From Mactromeris polynyma (lineage: Eukaryota > Mollusca > Bivalvia > Venerida > Mactridae), in the NCBI GenBank assembly GCA_032209605.1, contig JASFXZ010000003.1, positions 37,474,762 through 37,538,761 of the forward strand: 64,000 nt of DNA, in the 5' to 3' direction. The position numbers and the translations under genes are program-made. Numbering within the stretch: position 1 is the first letter of the stretch; each line of letters opens with the position of its first letter. Below the pieces are notes generated by a model. That model saw only the letters and a program-made list of their open reading frames with translations, was not told where the DNA came from and did no database searches. Of the stretch, positions 37,757-48,199 are shown in pieces.

Positions 37757-38341
37757 ACTAAGTTAAGATAAGTCGATAGTAAACACGACCATACCCACTT
37801 TCCATTACAGGTAAAGCACCTTACGGTCATATCATGCCTATTATATTCAGGATAAGTATTAACATTTGATGAAATATCGCTCAAAGTAGACAGTAGCGAT
37901 TGCTCAATTGGTAGCGCTTCTGACAAGTAACTTCGACCTATAGATAGGATGTGATTTCGAGACACATTCCTGCCTCCCATTTTTTACGGACAATATGAAT
38001 TTTGTCCCTTATTCAGTGCTTGTAAATTACTTGTTGTTTGTCGTTTCTGTCTGTTTATTTTTGTTTTTTTGTTATCGTCTAATTGCTTTTTCATGAAATC
38101 AAACGTGTTTTAAGTGATAGCTATAGCGTCGTCGCTAAAACTGTTGATTTGAACCCCTTTCGTTTTTTCTCATTAGCCATATCAACTTTAATCCATATAC
38201 TGTGAGTGTGTAGTATAAATGTACATGTCAGTCTACTGCACGACGATATCGTGCACTTTAAAAATCATGAAACCATATCGTTATTAGTGAATAGCTTATA
38301 AATACACATGCTATACAATGTTCTTAATTAATGATATTCGA
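37757..38341 (+). repeat. First copy of a ~585-bp element with an internal tRNA-like cassette
   Basis: It is closely similar to 38643-39225 from actaagttaagataagtcga to attaatgatattcga. Inside, at about 37898-37985, is a Pol III-type cassette: A box ttgctcaattggtagcgc, B box gatttcgagac, then a T6 run. No target duplication could be found around this copy. The minus-strand frame across it is not a gene. Confidence 0.75.
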
Positions 38342-38411
38342 GCGAACGTTAATTAGTATAAGTCGTGTAAGTACAACTGTAGATGACCAACGAAATATAT
38401 GATACTGTAAT

Positions 38412-38518
38412 GAAAAAAACAACTAGCTCCCGATTGTCTCGAACTCGGACCCAAAACTAAAAAGCTTAATTAGCATTGTAAGGGGCGGACTCGCTACCAT
38501 CTGAGCTTTCACGGCTGT
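38412..38518 (-). tRNA. tRNA-like sequence with A box, B box and T7 terminator, probably a pseudogene
   Basis: On the minus strand agctcagatggtagcgag (A box) is followed about 60 bases later by gagttcgagac (B box) and, after about 20 bases, by seven T. An anticodon-loop-like cttacaa is visible, but the stems do not form a convincing cloverleaf and the region between loop and B box is too long. It lies between the two 585-bp elements. Probably a degenerate tRNA or SINE head. Confidence 0.45.
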
Positions 38519-38625
38519 TAGTTTAATGAAATCAATATCTCAATAATAGGTTTGCTGGTTATTTGATTTACCTATTGTGATCAATAAAGGTAAACCATGT
38601 AAACAATGCATGACGTCACTCTCAT

Positions 38626-39242
38626 CTTATCGTGGTATACTTGACTAAGTTAAGATAAGTCGATATAGTAAACACGACCATACCCACTTTCCAATATATG
38701 TAAAGCAGCTTACCGTCATTATCATGCATATCATCTTCAGGATTAGTATTACATTTTGGTGAAATATCGCTCAAAGTAGACAGTAGCGATAGCTCAATTG
38801 GTAGCGCTTCTGACTGGTAACTTCGACCAATATATAGGATGTGAGTCCGAGACACATTTCTGCCTCCCATTTTTATGGACAATATGCATTTTTATTCTTT
38901 ACTCAGTGCTTGCAATTACTTGTTGTTTGTCGTTTCTGTCTGTTTATTTTTGTTTTTTGTTACCGTCTAATTGCTTTGTCGTTAAATCAAACGTGTTTAA
39001 TGATGGCTATATAGCGTCGTCGCTAAAATGTTCATTTGAAATCCTTACGTTTTTCGAAGTAGCCATATCAACTTTGTCCATATACTGTGAGTGTGTAGCG
39101 ATTAATGTACATGTAAATCTACTGCACGATATCGTGCACTTTAAAAATCACGAAACCATATAATTATAAGTTAATAGTTTATAAATACACATGCTATACA
39201 ATGTTTTTAATTAATGTTATTCGAACTTATCGTGGTATACTT
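38626..39242 (+). mobile_element. Second ~583-bp element, with a perfect 17-bp target duplication
   Basis: The element 38643-39225 is flanked by cttatcgtggtatactt at 38626-38642 and 39226-39242. The internal cassette (about 38786-38873) has A box tagctcaattggtagcgc, B box gagtccgagac and a T5 run. About 140 bp precede the A box, which is unusual for a SINE. There is no poly-A tail and no inverted terminal repeats. The long target duplication points to a target-primed insertion; the machinery is unknown. Confidence 0.7.
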
Positions 39243-39478
39243 ATAGCGCTTTAGTAACACTGTCATCTATATTTCGTGGTATTTGGTATTTTGTAAACAT
39301 CTGACCTACCTTTAAAATATCAAATTTCGAATGTGTACTAATCGCACGAGCTGTTTTGTTTACCCCGCCGGTGTGTGGACGTGTTTAAATGTTTTACTCA
39401 TTAAATAAGGTATCCCTGAAGCGCGAACAACTTTCAAACTTAAACGCATTGTAAAGTAAACAAGTTAAAAGATAGTGT

Positions 39479-39704
39479 ATGGCATATCGACGTGAAAGGA
39501 CAAATGAAAAGATGAGTGATTCGGAAGACTTCAGTGTTGACTGTGTTGACGGAAGAAGAAGTGACGGTTCTGTGCTAGTGTCCACAGGGATGGCGTCTCA
39601 TAAGGAAACACATGACAATGTTATATTGGATGACTTTTCAACATTGGAAGAAGTTCGAGATGCTATAATGAAACAAGGTCTTGAAACGTGCAACCTGATT
39701 TTCG
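39479..39704 (+). CDS. Copine-like gene exon 1
   Basis: 75 codons plus one base. It ends attttcg followed by the donor gtatgt. The last residues (GLETCNLIF) lead directly into the vWA strand completed by exon 2. Confidence 0.88.
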
Positions 39705-42700
39705 GTATGTTAAACTTTGTGTCGGATTTTTGGATATTGCGCAGATGATTTTGTATAAAAATTGGTAACGTTATAGATATTTATAGAAACTGTTGAAAAC
39801 TGTTACTGTATATATATGTTAATCTTTTGTAAGTTTTCAATGACCCGTAAATATTAGATACCAATTTTGAGCTTTACCATGAGTTAAGTACAATAAACCT
39901 TACGCAGTCATGATTTTCAAAGTCGTATATGATCCTTAAAATTCGCCTGTGATATTTTAGTGCATAGTGTGAGAGTAAACTTCGTATTTGATGAATATAG
40001 ATAGTTAGTTAAATTTATTGCAAAATTGCCCATGAGCGAACATGCAAATATTAACATAGTTATAAATAAACACTTTCGATCAATGTACACATGAGAATAT
40101 TATTAAAGCACATAAATTACCAAACAAACAAAATGTTTATTTTTTTAAATCGGCATTGATGCACACGGGGAACCAAATTGCAAAACGTTACGAAACGTGA
40201 ACCGCACATACCTTAACTGAACGCAGGGCAGATATAGTAATGTAAACAAGTTTATTACAAATCGGAAACGGAAGAGTGTTCATTTTCATATTGATTTGAT
40301 TAAACTTGCACTGTTATCTGGGTTATCTTATATCGACACTCTCAAATATATATATATACAAACATTAGGTACACATTAGGTACATGGAAGTAGTATATTA
40401 CTCTCAGGAGGTTCATCGATCCATATACAGTAAAATCTCAATAATACGACCACCTTTGGGACCCCTGTCTTCCTATCGAGATTGTCTTAATATTTAGGGT
40501 GAATAAATATCAAAACAGTGAAAAGGGACTTGAAATTTATGTTTTTAATTTTGGGGTGGTCTTATTATCGATGTGGTCTTTAAGTGAGATTTCACTGTAC
40601 GCGTTCCTTATCCGAATGTCAATTATGTTAGTTGATTGAACTTTTAATAATTCCACGTTAACGCATATACGAGTAAGAGTCAGATATTGTTTAGTAGATT
40701 AGTTTATCTCTAAAGTTTAAGTAAAAGAATGTTCATTTTATATCCATGTGATCAATCATGTACTGTTTGTGTCGTGGATTATCTCGTATCGACGTCTCTA
40801 TGTAACTTCCACATATAAAATAAAATTAATGTATTTTGTGAACGTATAAATTGTTCACATCTATATCAGGGATATTTATTCTGATATTATTGTTCATCAG
40901 AATATGGTCTTCCTTATTGACTTCGATGTTTAAGGCGTTTTATATGTCTATCAATACTTTCACTGTATTAGACAATGTTGGGCGCATACAATTCGAAATG
41001 TTTATGTTGACGTGAATGTGAAGTCAATGTAATCGTGTGTGTCTGTCTTCCATTTAACTTGAACCATATATCTCTCTCACAGTTTCCATTCGAATGTTAT
41101 AACTCATGGCTGTACGTCATTACTGTAAGGTTATTACAACTATGTGACCCTTTAGGACAAAGATGACCATGGATTGTGATAAAATATGCACGTATAGGGA
41201 ATTATTTTACTGATATGAGAAGATCTGCCGTCTTTGAAGAGCGTTTCTTGTCAGCTGTGATGTTTCATGGGTGTCATATGTCCATGATCTTACTTAAACA
41301 GTTCTATTCAGAATAATTACTATTGTGATGATACATATAGCTGACTCAGTCCAGTAATACTATATAAATATGAATTCATGTTAGGGCCATCGCGATCTCG
41401 CACATCGCCTTATTGTATACATAGTACTACAAATTGAAGAGGGAAAAAGAAGAAAGAACGTAACGAAACGAACGAATCTCGCATTTTTCTTAGTCAATTT
41501 AAAAGCGGTGTGGGCGAGCTTGCGATGGCCCTATCAAGATTCCGTAGTACGACAAATATATATTGATATTTTCTGATTAAACCACCAAAACATTCTGTTC
41601 TTAAGTCTCACGAAAGTATTTTTACGATGTTGCGATTAATAGAATTCCAGTAGAAATGGTTACAAAGGAAAATTAAAATACGTTAAGAAATGTTATGTGT
41701 GCAGAGAGATGTTAGTGCCTCTACCATAAGAGCTATTTGCATGAATAAATAAGTCTACGACTCTATAAGTTTTATGATGAACTGCACTTCATGTTTCTGC
41801 AAATGTCTCATCACAAGCCAATAAATGTTGCTCATTTTGAAACACATTACTAGAGTTGCTTTGTCATATTTGGTCAACTGCCTAGGTTTTTGTTTAAACC
41901 GCCTCGGGTATACATTAACCTAATTATGTTTGAGGAATGACATTCCCTAATCGTATACAGCACCAAGGGAAGGCATATGTCGCTTAAGTTTGCATTATCT
42001 TATACACTTCCCTTTGCATTCTGCTGTCATCAGATTTTTGTCCACCAAGACAGATTATACAATGTCATACAAAAGAACAATTGCGACGCATTATTAGTTC
42101 GTTGTCATGCGAACATAGCATCTTATTGGACGTCTGACTTAACTGTACTGTACATATATATATTGCTACAATCAACATTCAGTACAGCACGTATCAATAT
42201 CCGATACAGCCTTTGTCATAAACAGGAAGTAAAAGGTGTTGTGTGTTATTCGTACTGACATTTAGTGATAGGTATGCGTCGTTATAAGTGGTTCAGTGTT
42301 TGCTATGCTTGTGTTCACCATGAAGTATCGCCATCTCATTTTGTATGTGATAGTTTAACATGACAATAATATTCCCGACGGCAAATGACACAACCTAACA
42401 TTAACTCGTACGTAATAAAAACACCTAATGAGAATAGTTTGGCTATATCTTTTCCCTACCGATGACATTTACGTTAACGTATTATTAAAACTAAGGACGC
42501 GTATCCATGACATCTGAATTCCTTCTCACCGAGGTGGAACCTGTTTCTGTTTAAAACAAATGGTCGTGACAGAATTGTCAACGACAGCAGAAAAATACTT
42601 GAGATACGTACAATTCTATATCCAGCTCTTCAGTAAGAAACCAGAACACGATACATTGACGAGATGGACAGTAATTGTGGTCATACAGTGTGTTATTGTA

Positions 42701-45700
42701 GGAAGTAGAGTCACGTTATGTCAAACGTATCTACGACTACATGTGTACAAGCGTCATTAGACGAGTGACTTATAAATAAGCAAAGCGATGATATGAGTGA
42801 CTTATAAATAAGCAAAGCGATGATATGAGTGACTTATAAAAAAGCAAAGCGATGATATGAGTGACGTATAAATAAGCAAAGCGATGATACGAGTGACTTA
42901 TAAAAAAGCATAGCGATGATACAAGTGACTTAATAATAAGCACAGCGATGATACGAGTGACTTATTAATAAGCATAGCGATGATACGAGTGACTTATATA
43001 AAAGCATAGCGATGATACAAGTGACTTAAAAATAAGCACAGCGATGATACGAGTGACTTATAGATAAGCATAGCGATGATACAAGTGACTTATAAATAAG
43101 CATAGCGATGATACGAGTGACTTATAAATAAGCAAAACGATGATACGAGTGACTTATAAATAAGCATAGCGATGATACGAGTGACTTATAAATAAGCAAA
43201 GCGATGATACGAGTGACTTATAAATAAGCAAAGCGATGATATGAGTGACTTATAAAAAAGCAAAGCGATGATATGAGTGACCTATAAATAAGCAAAGCGA
43301 TGATACGAGTGACTTATAAATAAGCATAGCGATGATACGAGTGGCTTATAAATAAGCAAAGCGATGATACGAGTGACTTATAAATAAGTTAAGCGATGAT
43401 ACGAGTGACTTATAAACAAGCAAAGCGATGATACGAGTGACTTATAAATAACCAAAGCGATGATATGAGGGACTTATAAATAAGCAAAGCGATGATACGA
43501 GTGGCTTATAAGTAAGCAAAGCGATGATACGAATGGCTTAAAAATAAGCAAAGCGATGATATAAGTGACTTATAAATAAGCAAAGTGATGATACGAGTGA
43601 CTTATAGATAAGCAAAGCGATGATACGAGTGACTTATCAATAAGCAAACCGATGATACGAGTGACTTATAAATAAGCAAAGCGATGATACGAGTGACTTA
43701 TAAATAATCAAAGCGATGATATGAGTGACTTAAAAATAAGCAAAGCGATGATACGAGTGACTTATAAATAAGCATAGCGATGATACGAGTGGCTTATAAA
43801 TAAGCAAAGCGATGATACGAGTGACTTATAAATAAGTTAAGCGATGATACGAGTGACTTATAAACAAGCAAAGCGATGATACGAGTGACTTATAGATAAC
43901 CAAAGCGATGATAAGAGGGACTTATAAATAAGCAAAGCGATGATACGAGTGGCTTATAAATACCATATATATATGAGCACTTAGAAGAGATTATAAAACG
44001 ACAATGCAACTTAAATGTTAGTTTATTTTCAGGTATTGACTACACAATAAGTAATAAAAGTCAAGGACAGAAGACATTTGAAGGAAGAAACTTGCATGCT
44101 GTATCCGACCATTTCATTAATCCCTACCAGAAGGTACGTCTGCTCTTGCCATTAAAACGAAATTAAACAGACATCTATGTTGTGACGGAAATAATGTTGG
44201 ATCCAACTTACTGGGTCACGAAATGATTTATCCGTACATTTTATACATGTACATTTGTCGTACATCGTCTCAGTTAACGGAAAAAATGTTTGCACTTATT
44301 GTAAAAGCAGCAAATAATTACGTTCTTATTAAATCTTAACTCTAGTCAATGGTCTGATATGATGTTCAGTCGAGGGTTGTAAACTGGACCTTTGTTGCTA
44401 TTTACTGCTTAGATTATAAACTAAACATTTAATTATTCAGGCCGGGATCCAGAAATTCCCCACTGGTGGGGGGCGGGGGGTCAAACATGATGAAAATGCC
44501 CCGCACTTCAGGTGGGGGTATGTACGGGAGGGGTGTATCCCTCTCATTTAGGGGGTTGGGGATCTCCCCCGTAAATTGTTTACAATATATATATATGGTG
44601 GCTTCTGGTGCATTTCGTAGTCTAAATTTTTAGGACTCATTCAAGAGAATTGCACCTCATATTATATTGTTAAAAATACAGAACGACCAAATTATACAAA
44701 TTCCATCATTTTAACAAATTGCCAGGGGACAGCCCCCCCCCCGCCCCCCTGTACCTACTCACAATCAGCCTTCAGTAAAAAAACCTTGTCACAAGTGAAT
44801 AAGAAGCACATTTCGTCATAAACTCTGTGAAAAGGTGTAGATATTAAAACTTTCATGCTGATTTGGCAGAAGTTGATTCTGTTTAATGTCCAAATGGAAC
44901 ATGATCAGGGAGCACACTTATAAACTGTATTAACTGTTAACCGCCTAAAGTATATACAACAAATAGGTTTATGTATGCTCCCTGGAATAAAATTAATGTG
45001 TTTATCATCTCTGACATAAAATAATTGGCTGTGAGCGCAGAAAAATGGCCCATTTGGCACAGAAATCATAATTAAATATTTTACACGAGAACATTATTTT
45101 ATCATTTGTCTCTATAAAAAACATTTTGAAATCAAGTTATGATGCATAGTTTTCAAGTATATCATAATTCGTGATTTTATGGTAGATTCGAGGTTAGAGC
45201 GATACATGAATTCAAATACCAACCAACATTTAACACAGCGTATTTTGCATATCACACTGCAAAACATGCTTTTATGAAAGGACCACAATTATGATGGTGT
45301 CTTATTACTCAATCTTTTGAATTATCTAATTGCCCTAAAGACTCGGTAAAGCCGCGGTATTCAAAATACAAAGAAAACCATTGGGTGTTTTAGTTTGAAT
45401 ACAAATTCTTTATACGATAACGAAAATGTAATTTAAGATTTAAGCATTTTGAAATGCAATTCTAAAACGAAAAAATTGAAAATATGCCTGGGGGGACATG
45501 GTCCCCTCGGCCCCCCGGTGGAACCGGGCCTGTTAGTATACACTTTAATATTGCAAATGTAATAAGTAAAGAGCTGTATGTGATATATACATGTATGTTC
45601 ATAATATGATGCCAACAAAAATATTATAGTTTGACAAGTTGTCAAACGGGTAATTGTATGAAACGCTATCTATTGTGTTAATATATATATGTTCGAAGTT

Positions 45701-47809
45701 CCATTTTACAACACTATCATTTTATTGGACCCGCGAATCAATAAATTCCAAGAAAACACTATCTATCTGTTGACACTACAGTTTACTTGTCCCTGCCAAA
45801 TTATCTTCACCTTTTCAAGTCGATTCGGATGACTGTTGATGTTAGATGAAAAACAAATACATTGTATAAAATTCCTTATCAGGAATTTCTACCTTTCCAT
45901 GCAAACTACTGAAATATTATACAAATGTATTCAAATATTTACACGGTGGCTGTTATTGAAGTATTCTAGTAATATGTTTGACAATATGAATTTTGATTCA
46001 TTGACAGTATGATTACATTACTGCTCTTCTGCCAGGTTATATGCATTCTCGGAGAAACTCTAGAGCCGCTAGATGAAGATGGTATAATTCCTGTATATGG
46101 GTTTGGTGATTTCAGAACAAAAGATAAAAGTATCTTCGAGTTGAAACCCGGCGTAAGTTACTATTTTAATGTAATAATACAGGGGCATAAATTCCTATAG
46201 GCCGTGTAGGCCACGGCCTTTCCTTTTTCTTATAAAAATCGAAACAATAAAGTGGGCAAAACTGCAAAAAGATATTTCATGTTTGATTTTGATGTTATTG
46301 TAAGAATATTTACCAGAACGAAATATACACCAAAATGCAACTCTGACGATCTAGCTACCCCCCTAAAAATAGACGTAAATATCAATTTCAGTTAAGCTAC
46401 GTCCCTGAATAATGTATTTGAATTTGCATTAATGTTTGTAAAGTACGCATTAGTGAGATTATTTATTTAAACTGGAATTTATTTGTTTATTCAGTAATAT
46501 TAAAAATTGATATTTCTATACGTCTAGTTGTTCAATATAAATGATCTTAACTTTGAATCCGTCAATCAATACAAAACGTTACTTGAATCTACCCGAATGT
46601 TACAGCAGGACATACCGGAATATGAACAATTGTTTCTGATACCAACACTAAGTTCATGAGTTATATTTCTACAGGTTCCGTGTGAGGGATTCAGTGACGT
46701 TCTTGATGTGTATAACGAGGTAACGCCAACTATAAAACTTGGAGGACCAACAAATTTCGCCCCTTTGATTTATAAAGCGATAGAGATAGTACGAGAAACG
46801 AATGAAGTAGGTGAAACTTGTTTTCTGTTTGTCGCAATGTAAATGCTTTTTTCAGGTTTCAATTTCCTACCGATGATGTCGAGTCGATTATCAAGTATTT
46901 AAAGCCCTCAGTTATACTAGAACTATCTACAATATATGATATGCTTTAGATTATTTATGATTGTCAGTAAAATTAGAGTGAGTTTCAAATGCGTCTTCTA
47001 AAGTTATGAAATGAATCGTATTACCGTTCTACGTCTATATATACCGATCACGCTTGATTACAAACGTACAATACTTATATCACAGCGAAGTCGGATCACA
47101 ACGCTGACGGGAATCACTAAAATAACAGCTTTCAATTAAAGCAGACGAGAATTATGCGCTTTTGAATGTTGCAGACACTTTTTATGTTACATCTTACCAG
47201 TGAAATAAAATGAAACCCCTCTCTATTTTTCGCCTTTTTCATACCAATAAGACACACTTTGTTCAATAAAACGTTAGCTATGATAATATCGGGTATTTCC
47301 TGCTTTCAGAAATATGAGAATAATTTTTCTTCTCTAACTCTTTGTATTTATTTAAAAAGTTTTGTAGTTATGGACTATCGATTTTTCAAGTTGACGCCAA
47401 CATATGACGCGACGTCTTTGGTCATTGCAGGAAACAATAATAGAAAGTTTATTTGTAAATAAACAAACATCTTACTTTAACACCCTTATCATGCTTGTTT
47501 CAGTACCACATCCTTGTGATTGTTGCTGATGGTCAAGTGGCATCTGAAAAACCAACGAAGGCAGCAATAGTAGAAGCATCAAATTATCCATTATCTATAA
47601 TTGTTGTGGGAGTGGGAGATGGACCATGGGGATCTATGAAGACATTTGATGATGGACTGACAGAGAGAAAATTTGATAACTTTCAGTTTGTAAACTTTTT
47701 CGAAGTCATGGAGGATGCTGAAAACCCCGAGGCAGCATTTGCATTAAATGCCCTGATGGAGATTCCTGAACAATACAGATACATAAAACAAGCCCGCTTG
47801 ATCAAATAA
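39479..47809 (+). CDS. Stand-alone copine-type von Willebrand A domain protein, five exons
   Basis: Exons 39479-39704, 44033-44133, 46036-46152, 46675-46806 and 47504-47809 join in frame to 293 residues. All introns are GT..AG. The start has an in-frame TAG two codons upstream; M12 (MSDSEDF) in a good context is an alternative. Residues 1-52 are polar and probably disordered. From about 53 ([18 protein letters not shown]) the protein follows the copine/vWA domain: [48 protein letters not shown] and [12 protein letters not shown]. The metal-site pattern is intact: D78-x-T80-x-S82, T174 and D201. There are no C2 domains (as in copines) and no RING finger (as in plant RGLG ligases), which the domain otherwise resembles. 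No signal peptide or membrane segment, so it is probably cytosolic. A protein-interaction role is inferred from the fold; the partner is unknown. Confidence 0.9.
40428..40597. mobile_element. 170-bp MITE with TA target duplication, in intron 1
   Basis: The left end cagtaaaatctcaataatac and the right end (inverse, cagtgaaatctcacttaaag) are imperfect inverted repeats. An inner inverted gaccacc is also shared. TA lies on both sides (40426-40427 and 40598-40599). The CAGT end and TA target suggest the pogo/Tc1 superfamily. No coding capacity. Confidence 0.75.
41394..41531. mobile_element. 138-bp MITE with TA target duplication, in intron 1
   Basis: The left end gggccatcgcgatctcgc and the right end (inverse, gggccatcgcaagctcgc) are inverted repeats with two mismatches over 18 bases. 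TA flanks both sides (41392-41393 and 41532-41533). No open frame. The superfamily is not clear from the ends. Confidence 0.75.
42761..43962 (+). repeat. 32-bp minisatellite, ~37.6 units, in intron 1
   Basis: The unit reads acgagtgacttataaataag plus caaagcgatgat. Variants differ mainly at single positions (cata for caaa, atgag for acgag, aaaa for aata). A run of marked variants (aagttaag, then aaacaag, then accaaag, then gagggactt, then gtggctt) appears twice, 448 bases apart, exactly 14 units, which shows a higher-order duplication. The array ends about 70 bases before exon 2. The unit is not a multiple of three and has stops in all frames I checked. Confidence 0.95.
44033..44133 (+). CDS. 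Copine-like gene exon 2
   Basis: The acceptor is tttattttcag ending at 44032 and the donor gtacgt is at 44134. It encodes the rest of the split glycine and IDYTISN...NPYQK, carrying the metal-binding DxTxS signature. It is too short for a simple frame search and was found by following the family's sequence order. Confidence 0.88.
44134..46035. other. Intron 2, with GC-rich repeat patches
   Basis: Contains G-rich pieces at 44450-44580 (cactggtggggggcgggg) and C-rich pieces at 44735-44755 and 45485-45540, which look like fragments of old dispersed repeats. It also holds one copy of the family described at 45130-45310. No exon-like frame was recognised. Confidence 0.5.
45130..45310 (+). repeat. 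Second dispersed repeat family (intron 2 copy)
   Basis: Words: gttatgatgcatagttttca, then attcaaata, cgacatttaacacagcg-like, tattttgcatat and ttatgaaaggaccacaatta. They recur at 60,357-60,910 and 60,990-61,075 and, reversed and shortened, at 51,216-51,300. Class unknown. Confidence 0.6.
46036..46152 (+). CDS. Copine-like gene exon 3
   Basis: 39 codons between a pyrimidine-rich acceptor (ctgctcttctgccag) and the donor gtaagt at 46153. It encodes [19 protein letters not shown] and [20 protein letters not shown], the second conserved block. An ATG at 46009 in the same frame lies upstream of the acceptor and is not the start. Confidence 0.9.
46180..46407. mobile_element. Possible hAT-like MITE in intron 3
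   Basis: The left end caggggcataa and the right end (inverse, cagggacgtagct) share CAGGG/A followed by a GTA/ATA core. The interior contains the short palindrome ggccgtgtaggccacggcc. An AATAAT is present on both sides, but an exact 8-bp target duplication is not seen. Confidence 0.45.
46675..46806 (+). CDS. Copine-like gene exon 4
   Basis: 44 codons. The acceptor is ttctacag ending at 46674 and the donor gtaggt at 46807. It encodes [15 protein letters not shown] and [18 protein letters not shown]; the T of GPTNF is the third metal-site position of the domain. Confidence 0.88.
46807..47503. other. Intron 4
   Basis: AT-rich with no recognised repeat. The open frame 47259-47462 has stops and no family match, and is not needed for the protein. 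Confidence 0.6.
47504..47809 (+). CDS. Copine-like gene exon 5 with stop
   Basis: The acceptor is gcttgtttcag ending at 47503; 101 codons then TAA. It begins [18 protein letters not shown], holds the metal-site aspartate and the [12 protein letters not shown] strand, and ends [14 protein letters not shown], the usual end of the domain. Confidence 0.92.
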   Translation, partial: YHILVIVADGQVASEKPTKAAIVEASNYPLSIIVVGVGDGPWGSMKTFDDGLTERKFDNFQFVNFFEVMEDAENPEAAFALNALMEIPEQYRYIKQARLIK

Positions 47810-48155
47810 TGGTATCTCCAGTTACATATATGCGAACTAGTGATGTGTGGAAATGTTTTTCGGGATAGCCGGATTTAGTGTTGAAGGATGATGTTGATAT
47901 TGAGTAGAACTGGGAAACCACCAGTTCTGAAGCTACGCTGGACATGCCACTTGCCATAACAGAATATACCAGCAACCCAAATTAAATCTCGCAGAAAGAT
48001 AGTTTGACATTACTTGTACCCGGTTATTTGATTAAACATTGTTTAAGTGAATGAACATGTATTATCGGTGCCAATGTTGAATGAACATAGAACATGGAAT
48101 AGAAAACAACGTATTTAAAAAAACATTCATCAAATGAATATCAAAATGAAATAAA
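47810..48155 (+). promoter_or_regulatory. Likely 3' UTR with AATAAA polyadenylation signal
   Basis: The first AATAAA after the stop codon is at 48150-48155, about 340 bases downstream, followed by AT-rich sequence. Another lies at 48184. Which is used cannot be told from sequence. Confidence 0.45.
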
Positions 48156-48199
48156 TTAACAGTAGTAAACAAATAGACGACAGAAATAAAAACAGTATT

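Larger units (their letters stand above)
39750..42760. other. First part of intron 1
   Basis: Apart from the MITEs at 40428 and 41394 nothing is recognised. Two stretches, about 40250-40345 and 40700-40805, look like diverged copies of each other (gaatgttcatttt ... ttatctcgtatcgac against gagtgttcatttt ... ttatcttatatcgac). The open frame at 41977-42258 has no family match. Confidence 0.5.

Noticed and set aside
38622..38882. Minus-strand frames over the 585-bp elements (37657-37980 and 38622-38882) as paralogous genes
   Set aside because: They translate the tRNA-like cassette and its surroundings in antisense; similarity follows from element duplication.
42761..43962. CRISPR-like array
   Set aside because: The 32-bp units are directly adjacent with no spacers, and the context is a eukaryotic intron; it is a minisatellite.
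46009..46200. ATG at 46009 as an independent start for the copine-like gene, perhaps with a signal peptide ([10 protein letters not shown])
   Set aside because: The hydrophobic leader is the translated polypyrimidine tract and acceptor of exon 3; exons 1 and 2 upstream continue the domain perfectly.
47495..47809. Exon 5 frame as a complete 104-residue gene
   Set aside because: Its first three codons precede a clear cag acceptor, and the domain needs the upstream exons.
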